Shown: one piece after another, positions 43,401 to 55,460 of the stretch
Position numbering within the stretch: the stretch's first letter is position 1
Layout of the letters: each line of letters begins with the position of its first letter
Source: Heloderma charlesbogerti
Taxonomy: Eukaryota > Chordata > Lepidosauria > Squamata > Helodermatidae
Length of the DNA stretch: 64,000 bases
Reading direction: 5' to 3'
Assembly (NCBI GenBank): GCA_026122225.1
Contig: JANEZZ010000728.1
Coordinates: forward strand, 2,790,001 to 2,854,000
Position numbers and translations under genes: made by a program
The notes under the pieces: model-generated
The model's input: the letters and a program-made list of their open reading frames with translations, nothing else
What the model was told of the DNA's origin: nothing
Database searches by the model: none

Positions 43401-44577
43401 AACTAGCATGGAATGGGAGGATAAAATTAGGTAAATGACTTGGATTTTGCAGAAAGATTATCTGTGGTTTTACTTGGTTGTTTCCTGCTTCCTCTTTTGC
43501 TAACCAACTCTTTTTTGAATGTTCCAATAAAATCATATGGTTTTGGTAATCCTCCACTTGGGAAGAAACTTGTGTGAACAATGTGGTGCCAGTTAAGCAA
43601 TTCTATATGCAGTACCTTAAATAAGATCTTAGACTCATAAGTGGCTTAAACTGTGCAAGTACTTCTGTTGTGGAGTACATTGATAATACCTGATGGATTG
43701 CTTGTGGTGTGAAAGAGGTGCATTGATTTGTGTTGGCTGAATGTGGATTGGTGCATGAAAGATCATGACATGGGGCAGATAGTTGGGATTGGATTATCTT
43801 TGGGGTGCTGTTCAATTTTGTAAAGTGTCTTAAAAGACATATGATTCATTCTTGGTGGGAAATAATTTCATTAATTGTGTAAAATGAAGAAGTACTGGGG
43901 GTGGGAGGTACTGCTTTGCAGTGGCTTCACTCCTACCTGGAGGGTTGGCTCCAGAAGGTGTTGCTTGGGGAACATTGCTTGGCCTTGTGCATTCTCCAGT
44001 ATGGGGTTCTGGGGGGGGCACGTTTTGTCCCCCATGCTGTTGAACATCTGCATGAAAGCATTGAGTACGGTCATCCAGAGTTTTGGAGTGCATTGTCATC
44101 AGTATGCTGATGACATGCAGCTCTCCTTCTCATCTTCATCATGCGAGGCTGTGGATGTGCTAGATCGGTGCCTGCCTGCAACAATGGGCTGGATGAGGGC
44201 TAATAAACTGAAGGTCAATCCAGACAAGACTGAGATGCTATTTGTGGGTGGCTCTCCTGTCTGGATGGAGGGTGCTCAACCTGTTCTGGAAAGGGTTGCA
44301 CTCCCCCTGAAGGAGCAGGTTTGTAGCCTGGGGGTTCTTCTGGCGCCATCTTTGTTACATGAGGGTCAGGTGGCCTCAGTGGCTCTGACTGCCTTCTACT
44401 AACTTTGGTTGGTGGCCAAGCCATGCCCCTATCTGGACAGGGATAACCTGGCTTCAGTTGTATATTCTCTGGTAACCTCCAAGTTAGATTACTGCAGTGT
44501 GCTCTATGTCAGTCTGCCTTTGAAGACAGTTCAGAAGCTGCAGCTCAAAATGGGGCGGCCAGATTGATAACAGGGAC

Positions 44578-44720
44578 TATTTATTTCTATACTGCTGAAT
44601 AGGAGAAGCTCTCTGGGTGGTTCACAAAAATTAAAACCAAAGAGCACACAAAACAATATAAAATATATAAAATATTAAAACCACAGTATAACAATACAAC
44701 CAGAATAAAACTAGAAGGTC
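44578..44720 (-). mobile_element. L2 3' tail nested in L2 copy 3
   Basis: Minus-strand tail: 'ttatttctatactgctgaat', 'ctctctgggtggttcacaaa', 'aattaaaaccaaagagcaca', 'cagtataacaatacaacc', colinear with 17998-18120. Only the tail inserted, as expected for a severely 5'-truncated copy. GACT occurs on both sides of the whole nested block. Confidence 0.8.
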
Positions 44721-44727
44721 CAAACAT

Positions 44728-44946
44728 ATTGGACTGGGAGTCGGGAGATCCAGGTTCTAGTCCCCACTTGGCCATGGAAGCTCACTGGGTGACTTTGGGC
44801 CAGTCACACACTCTCAGCCCAACCTACCTCACAGGGTTGTTGTTGTGAGGATAAAATGGAGAGGAGGAGGATAATGTAAGCCGCCTTGGGTTCCTTGCAA
44901 GAGGAAAAAAGGTGGGATATAAATGCAATAATAAATAAATAAATAA
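44728..44946 (+). mobile_element. MIR/CORE-type tRNA SINE nested in L2 copy 3
   Basis: 'ttggactgggagtcgggag' and 'atccaggttctagtcccca' (B-box region), 'actttgggccagtcacacac', 'cctcacagggttgttgttg', then the tail 'gccgccttgggttccttgca' and 'gtgggatataaatgcaataa' ending in an ATAAATAAAT run. The first ~15 bases of the tRNA head are missing. Confidence 0.85.
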
Positions 44947-45509
44947 GAAAGACTGACTCTGGCCCACTTGTTGCCTATATGCTTCCAAGCTTGATTCAAG
45001 GTGCTGGTTTTAACCTATAAAGCCTTATATGGCTTGGGACCACAATACCTGACAGAGTGCCTCTCCCAGCATTAACTTACCTGTACACTATGCTCAGCAT
45101 CTAAGGTCCTTCTTTGGGTGTGTCCTCCAAGGGAGGCTCAGAATGTAGCAACAAGGGAGAGGACCTTCCTGGTGGTGGCCCCCCAATTATGTTCTCCCCA
45201 ACAAGGCCTGCCTGGCACCAACGTAGTTATCTTTTTGGTGGCATGTTAAAACCTTCCTCTTAGGCATGCGGCAGCATATGATGAGTTTTAATCTTATGGT
45301 TTTCTTGGATTTGTCTTATAGTTACGATTGATTCTCAAAGTTGTTTTTAGGCATATGTTGTCTCTGTGTATACTGTCTATTGGTGTGTTCTTATGTAAAT
45401 GGCTTTTAAACTTTGTATACTGTATTTCAATAATTTTTAATCCTTGTAAACCACCCAGAGAACTTCAGCTATGGGGCGGTATAGAAATGTTGTTTGTTTA
45501 TTTATTTAT

Positions 45510-45730
45510 TTATTGAATTTATATCCTGCCTTTTTTCCTCTTGGAAGGAACCCAAGGCGGCTTACATTATCCTCACCTCTCCATTTTATCCTCACAACAA
45601 CCCTGTGATGTAGGTTGGGCTGAGAGTCTGTTACAGGACCAAAGTCACCCTTGTGAGCTTCCATGGCTGAGTGGGGACTAGAACCCGGATCTCCCCGCTC
45701 CCAGTTCAACACCCTCACCACACTGGCTCC
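45510..45730 (-). mobile_element. MIR/CORE-type tRNA SINE, reverse
   Basis: Reverse copy directly after the L2 tail: 'gaatttatatcctgcctttt', 'ctctccattttatcctcaca', 'taggttgggctgagagtctg', 'ctagaacccggatctccccg', 'caccacactggctccc'. The join with the L2 tail shares the TTTA/ATTT run. Confidence 0.85.
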
Positions 45731-45785
45731 CATAATATAATAATAATATTATTATTAACAATAATAATAATTAATAATAATAAAT
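45731..45785. repeat. (TAA/ATT)n microsatellite
   Basis: A mixed run of ATA, ATT and TAA triplets after the SINE head. Confidence 0.85.
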
Positions 45786-45892
45786 GTGAAACGCCCATTA
45801 CTGTATCTCTCCCCACATCACACATCTCCTACTGCTTTCCTTCCAGTCCTTTTCACAGTCCTGAGAAGCACCTTTTGTTGAATCCTGTAGGT

Positions 45893-46080
45893 TAGGAACA
45901 TAGCAACCTGTCTCATACTGAGTCAGGCCATTGGTCCATCTAGCCCAGTACTGTTGACACTGTCTAGCACCGCCCTGGCTTTCAGGCAGGATCCTTTACC
46001 AACGCTACCTGGAGGTGCCGGGGATGGAACCTGGGATCTTCTGCATGCAAAGTAGGTGCTCTACCATTGAGCTATGCTAT
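45893..46080 (-). mobile_element. tRNA-derived SINE (family T), nearly complete
   Basis: On the minus strand, the tRNA-like head is at the right ('catagctcaatggtagagca' on that strand), followed by the TTTGCATGCAGAAG segment, 'ttccatccccggcacctcca', the 'ctgcctgaaagccagggcg' body and the end 'gactcagtatgagacaggtt' with 'gctatgttcc'. The most complete family-T copy in the window; the others (3762 and 11565) are shorter. Confidence 0.78.
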
Positions 46081-48399
46081 GGTTGACTCCCAGGTTGTGC
46101 TGCTGCCTCTCTCTGTTCTTGGGCTCCTTTTGTTTCAGTGAGAGACAGAGGACAAGAGGGCAACTCTCTGCACATGTAATGTGTAGAAGCGTAAATAAAT
46201 ACTTTTGAACTGTCTGCAAGCTCCCAATGGTTCTTTAGCCTCTCCTGCTCTGTATTACTTTTGCATATTATTTTGAAATCAGGCATTGCAGTTCTCTATT
46301 CCCAGTTGGCTTCTCCCTATCCACTGCTACCACAGTATAATTTTCAGCTCAATAAAAAACTGTGGTGCTGTGGCGATATGCCTCTCCCAGCATTTTAACA
46401 CTGGAAGGGTAGGTGGGACAACATTAGTACTTGTCTTGCCGTTTGTTGTAGAGTGACAAATTGCGTCTCTGCTATGTACTCTAGGGAGATTCTGATTTTT
46501 TTCTTTGTAAGCTGAGCAACTTTTATTTTGGGTGATAAGCTCAAACCAAGTATTCTGGGCTACGTTTTGTTTCGTTTAAGTGACTATAACCTGGAGGGAC
46601 GAGTTTGACAGTGATGGCAAGACATCCAAACTCTGTAAAAGGCAACTGAATAAAGGATATGATTGTTTGCTTTCTTTCTTCTTTAAAACACAGAAATAAA
46701 AACTGAGCCTTACAGAGAAAAGTGTCATACCAAAAACAGCTGCTGTAAATACTTCTCATGTGTGTTCAGAGACCCCAGCACACGCTAATGATTAGGAAGT
46801 AATTGGCATGTTAGATTTGAGCTATAACAGGAAATGTGTCATTAGAATCAGGGATGACTGTCCCTAGTTCTCATAACTGCTGCTTTCTAGAAGCCTTGTG
46901 AGAGTTAATACATAGTGAAGACTTCTTTTGTTTGATTCATATTTCAGCCTTCCAAAGCAACATGTAAATTATTCATATTATCTAAGTTCTGGCCTGAAAA
47001 AGAGAATGATGTAATAGGGGGTGGCTTACATGCTGATGTGAAAATAATCGGAGACTCAAGGAAATATTTTCTTCACTACCAGCAATCTGTTGTTACCTTA
47101 ATGAATATGGTTTAAAGAAGCCTTGGTTATTGGCCTCTAACCCCTTTATCTTTTGTGTCCTCCTAGAAAACAGAGACAGTTGTGTTTTCACATTATTTTG
47201 TTAAAACATGAGAGAGCAATTTATTCTTATCAGTGCAAAGGCAAACTATGTCAGTATCGGTGAGGTCACTTGATCTTGGGAACTAGGCCAGACTAGTTAA
47301 TCCAAGTATGAAGTGCTTTTATCCTTTCTTTAGGAATTCTGCGGTTCAGTACGTGATTATTTATGGAAGATTAATTACTTCTGCATAGTTTGCACATATG
47401 TAGTTATGAGATTACATATATCTATTAAATGCAAAAACAATTTTTGTTTTGAAAACTATTTGTCTATCTCAAAATAATATAGAGGAAATAAAGGACAGCT
47501 AGGGAATATCGTATTTATATAGCTGGCTAATCATAGGCAACCAGATGGCTCTCGCTGTGTTACCATCCCTCTCAGCACACCCATATCATATCCAGTTCAG
47601 CATCTTTTGTCATTGTGAAGATTTGGGATCTTAGATGTGGAGCCCTTCTAGTTCAGGAAATGGAAGGAAGGAGTAATAGGAAAGTGCTCAGTGTTAAGTC
47701 AGAAAGATGTATTGAGTCAAACTCCATGCCGTGTAGAGACAGGGAAAATATAAATGTAGAGGATGGAAAGGGTTATATAGACTTTTCAGAATCTTTATAG
47801 TAGATAAACATCCCCCTGCCCCCACTTCCCAATGCCAACAGGGTTCTTGGTGTTAAGTGCAGGTAGCAAAACATACACATTGAGGTTAAGCAGATTTTTT
47901 TCTGTCTCCAAGGGATTGCCAATCTGAGCTTTGAAGCGGCTTTTTAAACATCGTAAGGGTGGAGCTAAAGGAGGAAAAGAGGAGTACAGTGTAAAATGTA
48001 GCTTGGGTTGTAATGTAAAAAGTAGCTTTGAGTATTTGGCTTGAGTTTGGGTTTATCATGCCATTTTTATTTTTATTTAAAACATTAGTATCCCACTTTC
48101 GGTGATAAAAGAAGCTTTAAAAAATGATAAAGCGTCCTAAATCAAACCAGCAGCAGCAAGAGAAAAGAAACACTAAAACAGTCGGTGGCTGCTTTTCCTT
48201 GGCAAAGGGTTACAGACCCATGTTTATAAGATTTTGATGGGAAACAGGCTCGGAACGCAATTCCTAGTTAGAAAAGTCCAGAAACTCTTTGCTGCTCTTC
48301 AGTAGCAGGAGGAAGGCTTCCTTCCAATAGTTGTAGCAACATGTAAAGACTTGTAGAATCTTGAAAACCTATTTACCTATATACAATCATAGTATAGTA

Positions 48400-48620
48400 T
48401 ACTATCAGGATTCCTGTTAGCCCCCGAACCTGGAGGCTGACAGGAATCCTACGCAGAGCAGGAGGAGTGTGGAGGTGATCTTCACCTCTGTACTCCTACC
48501 ACTCTGTATTTTAGCTAGACGGGCATTTTCACCCATCTAACTGGGGCTTGGCGGAGGGGGAGGGGGAGGGAAGGAGGCTGGGGAGGCCAGAGGATTCTCT
48601 GTAAGCCAACCTCCCCCGTC
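48400..48620. repeat. Segment related to the Harbinger-like MITE
   Basis: 'ggaggtgatcttcacctctg', 'tactcctaccactctgtatt' and 'ttagctagacgg' resemble 'ggagaagatctcctctgcac', 'tccgcccgctctgcattg' and the TCTAGC/TAGACAG region in 15787-16215. Ends were not found. Confidence 0.4.
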
Positions 48621-49044
48621 CCCAGATACATAAATCTTCAAGAATGTTGTGTGGGGTCTAACTGACATAAAACAAAATATTCTGGCATTGTTATACATAA
48701 GAGTTGCACAAGTATAACAGGGCACCAATAATGAGCTTCAGTACTTCAGTCCTCGTTTCTTTAAGCCATTGTTTTCTTTGATATCTGAAGCAGGAAGCTA
48801 TGATTTTAATGGTGTTGATCTTGGTTAGTAAATCAGCATTAAACTACAGTTATCTATTTCGAACATGACTGGAAACTGTGGTTTAAAGAGACCAGGACTG
48901 AAATACTGAAGCCAGTGTATGTGTGAGCTAGATGCTTGTTCCTAGCTCAATAAATTGTGGTTTCTTAAGTCACGAATGTTACATCCAAACTGGCACATTT
49001 TGTGGATGGAACACTTGTTTTATATGCCAATATCATAATGCCTT

Positions 49045-49270
49045 AATACAGATCTATGGTATGCCCGCAATTGAAATACTGTGTGCAGTTCTGTTTACCA
49101 TACTCCCCAGAAAGGATATTGTAGACCTGGAGAAGGTGCAGAAAAAGGGCAATCAAAATGATGAATGGGCTGGAGAACAACTTCTGTATGAGGAAAGTTT
49201 ATAACATTTGGATCTTTTTAGCTTAGAAAAAAGGTGAGTACAGGGGATATGATAGAGATGTATAAAACTA
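49045..49270 (+). mobile_element. Old CR1 fragment
   Basis: 'tgaaatactgtgtgcagttc', 'gacctggagaaggtgcagaa', 'aaagggcaatcaaaatgatg', 'ggctggagaacaacttctgt' are diverged counterparts of 12535-12640 in the CR1 copy. It lacks the 3' end. Confidence 0.7.
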
Positions 49271-50454
49271 TGCATGGTGTGGAAAAAGTAGATAGAGAGA
49301 AGACTTCCTATAAGGAACACCTGTATTTAAAAACCACCTGAGTGCTCTGGGACTGTTGCTGAAGATCATGCGCCTATCTAAGGTCTGAATTGTGGGTGCC
49401 AGAAGCAGGGCCTTACCTGTACCAAAATGATTATGGAATCTATTTCCCTTCAGGAAATTCATTCAGATTTTCATGTCCTACCAAACCTGTACAGAGAATT
49501 AAGAGTTCTGATGGTTGTTGCTGGATTTTTCTAGTGTTATATTTCTTCTTGTACTGGTACTTAATCTTTCCAGGTTTTAATTTTTATACCATGTATAATA
49601 ACAAAGTTTCAAGTTTTAAAACAATTGTTTAATTTGAAATTTTATAACATGCCATAGAAAGTTTAGTGCAAACAACAGTCAAGAAGGGAGATTAAGAACT
49701 TTGTCTCAAAAAAGAACAGAACAGACGTAGGAAACTCTTGGCTCTACCAAGATGCAACAAAGTTGAGTGCCCGCTAGTGACTAAACTATGACACGATCCA
49801 CACAATTAACTAAAACATTTATTAAATGCATTAATAGAAAAATTTCTTGTAAATGGCTTGTCCATTTTGAAAAGAAAATGTTTGTATTTAAGGCAGACTT
49901 CATTTATTTTCGTTGTTTGTGAAATGACGCACAGGCTGAAATCAGTTGGCAGCTTAGAGTAACTACATGCACATTTTTTCTTATCTCACTTTGTTTTTAG
50001 GGTTGTTAAGAGATAAAAGATATATCAACTGACATACAATACTTTTTAGCATTGATTCACTATAGTTATCTACATATTGCAAAACTTTAGTTGGGATAAC
50101 CTTTCTGAATCACTCCTTAAAGCAGCTCTCAAGCATTCGTTTGAAATTTTAAACTGTCTTTTGAGAAAGAAAATACTTGTTGAAGCTTACTGTTCATCAG
50201 CTTTGGCACAAGGAAAGCAGAGTCAGTGCACCTGTGTGGTCTGTATAGTTTTGGGCCTTCCAAGGTTCCCTCGTTAGATTTCTTACTGGTTGCTTTCAGG
50301 GCCATGAATTAATCTGGACAAAGTTATGGTTTACTGTCGAAGTTTTGCGTTGACTGCATTAGCGTTTGCAGCCCTACAAATTGCTATTTTGATTTATTTT
50401 TTGGTGGTGGTGGAATGCAGTACAGCCATAGGCAGTCTATGTAGCAGTTTGGGT

Positions 50455-50575
50455 ATGCAAATTTATTTATTTACAGCATTTTTACCTCGCTCTTCAACCA
50501 AGACAGGCTCTCAGCTTACAAAAATTAATATTAAGACAGTCCCTGCCCTCAGGCTTACATCCTAAAAGATTATCG
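50455..50575 (-). repeat. LINE/SINE-type tail, reverse
   Basis: 'aaatttatttatttacagca', 'ttacctcgctcttcaacca', 'agacagtccctgccctcagg', 'cttacatcctaaaag'. Similar wording in the opposite sense is found at 7917-8010. Confidence 0.4.
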
Positions 50576-51989
50576 AAGAAAATCTAAAGACAAAAAGGCA
50601 CCCTTGATTTTGATCTGAATTTGTCTTTTGCATTGTTACAAAATGGGCTAAAATGTCTGTACACAATTATTTACATACCAACTTGTCAGAATTTAGGAGT
50701 ATTTATGCCTGAAATTTATGTATAGAGATACCAATAAATTATGGAAAAGCTGGCATTTGATAGCAAAGGGGTGGACACATTATTGTTGCAGTAATCTCCA
50801 CAAACCCCTTGAGAAGGCTGATGATGCAATGCATCTCCATAATGTATCTTCAAGAACACAAAGCTTAATTGCAGTTCTTTGTGATCTCTAAAGACGGATG
50901 TAATGCTGTGTTATTTACTGTGCGTTGCCTTAACGTGCTTAAGATGGGCGATGGACCAAGAGCTGCACTGAAATGTCTGCTCATTAATTTGCAATGTTTT
51001 TTGTCTACATTGGGGAAGTTTCAGGAGTATAGAGCAATGTATTTTCACATTTAGCCATGAGGGTTTCTTTTGACTGTGTTTGTACTCTATTAAGGACAAT
51101 AGAAAGAAAGGAAAATGCTTTAGTAAATGAAAATTGGAAAAAATGCCACTTGCTGTAGAGTAGGTGGAGAAAGTGTCCCTGAATCTAAGTTGGTGGTGAA
51201 GAGCTTGCTTGCATCATCTTAAGAACAAGATTATTTTAGCTTTATCACTTCAGCACATGCCGCAGCGTACTATGGGCTGCTTGATGGTGTGAACTTAACT
51301 TGTGTGCCTATGCTAGGAATTTATATGCAAGTGTAGATCTCGATTTAATTGCCCACTAGCTGGCGAAAGGTAATTTAATTCCTTTATCTGTCTTCAGAGA
51401 TTTGTAAAACCCTGTTGGACAGGTGACTAAAGCTGCAATACTATGTACACTTACTTGTAAACATGTTTAGGATTACATTGCACAAACATGATGTTGGTGC
51501 TTATCTGTTAAAATATTTTTCTAGCTCATGTGATAGGTTTCCAGTCGCTTATTTGTTATTTAACTGTACAGATCTTTACTGTATTTTAAAGTTAAAATCT
51601 GCTCAATAGCAACACCATTTTAAATATAACTAAATCCTTTTCTGCTGCTACTTTTTATTTTTTTATTTTTTAGAGATTTTAAAAATGTTAACGAGTCGTT
51701 CAAGTCATTTTACCACCACAAATCTGTTTAAAGGAATATTTTGAATAATTTCTTTTAAAAGTTACAAAATTTATTTTGGTCCTGGCTTATCACAGTGGCT
51801 CAAGATATGTTATCATGTAAAACAAGATAGATTAAAACCTAAAGCATACACCAATAAATCTTAACAACAATCCAAGTAGGTCAGTTTAACAGTGGCTTCT
51901 AAAAGCTGGTTCTAAAATTGTAGAATGCCTCTGGAATTTAGGTAAAAGACTTATATTACAACTTTGGAAGGATGGACACACACCTATAA

Positions 51990-52103
51990 TGGATTGAAGA
52001 CCTTACAACGCTTTCGGCTTTTGAACAGGTGGTGTATAGATGCCACCTGCAAATGGATACTTACTTGGATATTTGATTTGCTTTTATTGAAGTTTATGTA
52101 TAA
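51990..52103 (+). mobile_element. L1 ORF2 C-terminal end
   Basis: The plus strand reads WIEDLTTLSAFEQVVYRCHL, then QMDTYLDI, a stop, FAFIEVYV and TAA at 52101-52103. It is colinear with 22017-22127. A degraded 3' UTR and a CA-rich patch (52123-52131) follow. Confidence 0.65.
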
Positions 52104-53564
52104 TTCTTAGCCCTATTTTCATACACACACACTTCATATGCATGCACTGAAATTGATATATTCAAATTTATGTAGCTACATTTTTTCCCTTTCCTCTTTT
52201 TTGTTTTGTTTCATTGAAATGTCACAATAAAATTAGTTAGCAAAAAGAATTTAATGAAACTTCAAGGAAAACCAGTTCCATAGTTGTGTGAATCTCATCA
52301 AATGCTGTATTTTGTGATGGCAGCCTCTTAGTACATATGGGCTAAACATTTTGAGCGTTACAAGGGAATATACATTAGCTTTCAGCCCTGTTCTTTGGTT
52401 CCCTAGCCTTGTGGCTTCTTGTACCATGCGCTTTCTTGCATGTTAATGGCTCATAAGCTGTCTTTTCACCTATTTATGATATACCTTATATACTTGATAT
52501 TTGCAAAATGAAGTACAGTATATAGCTTCTACCTGTGTATTCCATATTACACCATATGGTGAAAGTCGTTTGTGGAATGCTTGGGAAGGGAGTAGGGGTG
52601 GCAGGGAGATTAAGTCCAACCATTCTGTTATATGACCTCTTGTGCTTTTCAGTGGAGATGGACCTTTCCTCAAACATCTTGGCTTATCACACCAAATTCA
52701 TGAATCTCTCCCATGTGGTGCCAGCAGTTAAGCTATCAGTATTGCTGTTTGTTTATATATCAATTGTGTTTGCATCTTTTCTTTTCTCCAAGGATAGCTT
52801 GTGTTGAGTAACTGTACCGTTATGTTTACAGACCGGTTTGTAAATGGTTACTTGACTCATTCCTTTTGCATTGCCTCTAGGTGACTAGCCAGAGGAAACA
52901 TTACAAAAGGGACTACTAATGTTTCATAAATTATTAATGCACAAATTAATAACAAATTAATAGCTGCTAGACACGCATTTAAAGTAATGTCTGTTTTGGC
53001 CCACAGGCACAGATGTGCTTCAGGATCTAGGTTTGAAGGTTTAATGTGGAGCTCCATGTTTTGCTCATGTGAACATCTTTATTTTTTTTTTTAAATGAGC
53101 TTACAAGGATTCAAATACAGCTGTGAAGGCTTGTAACATGCTGGCTATCAGCTTATACTTAGTCAGGCTGATGTATTCTCCTAGCTTGTTTAATTTAAAC
53201 TGTTGCTCATGTGTTTCTAGTGTAGTTTTGCAATGAACAAAATAATAGAAGCTTATGAATAGCTACAGTACAGTACTGCACCCCACCTCCCAATCTATGG
53301 CAGACCTCTTAGGAATGCTTTGAATAACAGACTAATGAAACCCTAATTTTAAAATAGTTAATAAGGAAAATCACATGGAGCTCAAAAGAAAATGTAAGGT
53401 GAGATTATTGGAGACAATGGAGAATGTTGTATGTACCTTAGTTAAATCTTCATGTATTGAGAGAACTAAGTTGTCTTCTGGGAGTGCGTTAACACAGGGA
53501 AAATATTTTAAAGAAATCAAATTTGTTTGGTAGGCTGAATGGTATACAATGTGAAGAGATGGTG

Positions 53565-53569
<5 letters not shown>

Positions 53570-53597
<28 letters not shown>
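53570..53597. repeat. (CA)n microsatellite
   Basis: A pure alternating A/C run of about 28 bp. Confidence 0.95.
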
Positions 53598-53599
<2 letters not shown>

Positions 53600-55031
53600 A
53601 ATGGTACTCTTACATTGCAAGGAGTACAAGGAGTTGTACATCTGGCTCAAGGAACTTCTTGAATGTTGTTTAGTCACTTTGGGCTTCATTTTGGAGGGGA
53701 AAAGCAAGATATAAATAAAAGATGATGGTGATCTATGAGGCATGGCTTTTGAGTATTTTAATAGCTTTATTGCAGCTTAACAATAAATCAGTGTGAGTGG
53801 ATGCAGAGAGACTTTTGGTTGTCACTGAAGCACCATGACAGTTGTGATTTTACTTTATAAATGAAGTATATTACTCCAGCTCCTGATTCGTGCACTCATT
53901 TTGATGCGGTTGTGAATATACTGCAGCTCTTTCTTTCTTTCTTTCTTTCTGGCATGGTGATTGGGTTTTGTAATTGGTTCAACATGATCTGTTCTTGCTA
54001 CCTTATGAAATGTGGCTCCAGCTAGAAGGTGCTAAGTTGCAAACAAAACTGTTTTGTGAATCAGCCTCATGATAATTCCTTCTTGACAATAGTTGCCATA
54101 TTCTAGAGGAGTTATGCCTTTTAATGTCATGTGAAATTATCCTGAGTCTTCATTTTCTCAGCAAGGTGTCCATCCAAGATAATTTTAATAAGCCCTTGCT
54201 GCTTACTACCTAGTTATCAAGGAAGGAGCATTGTGTTCAGCGCTGTTACGATGAGACATTTTATTGCCTTGTAAAATGTGTGTCAAGCAGAGGGTTGTAG
54301 CTAATATTGATATTTTACTTATGCATAATTAATATTTTGCTTAAGACCTGCATAGACATGTTGGATGTCAACTCTATGGGAATGGAATTGGTTGCACTTG
54401 TTAGATTCAAGAACTGAAGCCTAGTTTTTAAGAGTTGCCTGATTATGCTTATTAGCGTTCAGTAATGAAAATGTTTGCTTAAGTATATACACTTTCCAGG
54501 AATCAAAAGGAGCTTTCAGAGAATAGTTTCCCAAACCTGTAGGAAGCAATATTACTGCACCAATTTTACATATGCAAATAATTTATTGTAAGATATTCTC
54601 AAGAGGGATAGTTTTGTCTACCAGCAATGGGGGGAGGGGAAGGGGGGAAGCTTGCTAGTTTTTAGAGTCAAAATCATTAAACATTTTGTCCATCTTCCAC
54701 AGCTCCATGGTGCAGATAGTATTTAAATATGGTGAGATATGAATTGCCATGTGGTATTTTGAGGAACCCCTTTATTTTAGAGAAAGCACAGTTGTTTTTA
54801 CCCTAATAGCTTTGGGGGTAAATGCAATTCCTATCAAAGACTGGGATAACCCCCCCTCCCCGAAAACCGAAGGATATTTTTAAAAAAGGGCAACACCAGT
54901 GCTGGAAGGTGGAAACGATTTTGGGGAAGGGGGGAAATAATTTGGAGTGGTCTCTGGATAGGTGCCAATTGGGGGGGATGAATATATTGAAACTAAAGGA
55001 TTTAGGATGGTTAATGACTTTGGTGTGTGTA

Positions 55032-55368
55032 TAGGCCTATTCAGGCATTCACTTATTGGATAGATCAGACATATGAGGAGGGAGAATGCTCTAACACCGC
55101 CTCTCTCCCTTGTTGCATCCATTGACTTGCGCACTTGGAGGGCAATGGTTTGAAGAGGAGAGTCTCCTGTGTCTGTGAAGGCTCTTCGTGCGAGCTAGAA
55201 CACTGGAAAATCCGCATGGAGACCCTCCACTGATACAGGAGGCTTTCCTCTTCAGACCTTCACCATGAGTAGAGGGTGACGGATGTGACGAGGGAGAGAA
55301 ATGGGGCTGGAGTGCTCTCCCTCCTCGCGTGGTAAATTTACCTGGTAAGTGAATGCCTGAATAGGGCT
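55032..55368. mobile_element. MITE with >20-bp terminal inverted repeats
   Basis: The left end 'cctattcaggcattcactta' (from 55036) and the right end 'taagtgaatgcctgaatagg' (to 55365) are perfect inverted repeats, with further partial pairing outside. The interior shows inverted pairs 'agtctcctgtgtctg'/'gatacaggaggctt' and 'ccaatgg'/'gaccttcacc'-type text. It lies inside a GT-rich tract, which hides the target duplication (TGTGTGTA/TGTGTGTG fits 8 bp). No transposase. Confidence 0.75.
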
Positions 55369-55435
55369 TGTGTGTGTGTTTGTGAGAATGAGATGGAATT
55401 AACAAGTGGGATGCATGCTTTTGTATGTGAATGAT

Positions 55436-55460
55436 GAGAGTGAGAGAGAGAGAATGAGTG
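55436..55460. repeat. (GA)n-rich simple repeat
   Basis: 'gagagtgagagagagagaat', a short GA-rich tract. Confidence 0.75.

Larger units (their letters stand above)
43895..45509 (+). mobile_element. L2-clade LINE, copy 3, split by a nested insertion
   Basis: Plus-strand L2 3' part. The RT begins at about 43895 (GGTALQWLHSYLEGW) and runs through HQYADDMQLSFSS (YADD at 44103-44114), MRANKLKVNPDKTEMLFVGG and GVLLAPSLLHEGQVASVAL to about 44577. It is then interrupted by a nested L2 tail and a SINE (44578-44946) and resumes at 44947 with the C-terminal part and 3' UTR. It ends 'accacccagagaacttcagc', 'gcggtatagaaatg' and a TTTA run at 45498-45513. Frameshifts near 44020-44080 and stops show it is dead. 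Confidence 0.85.

Noticed and set aside
45893..46080. tRNA-like segment on the minus strand
   Set aside because: It belongs to a second tRNA-derived SINE family with copies at 3762 and 11565, not to a functional tRNA gene.
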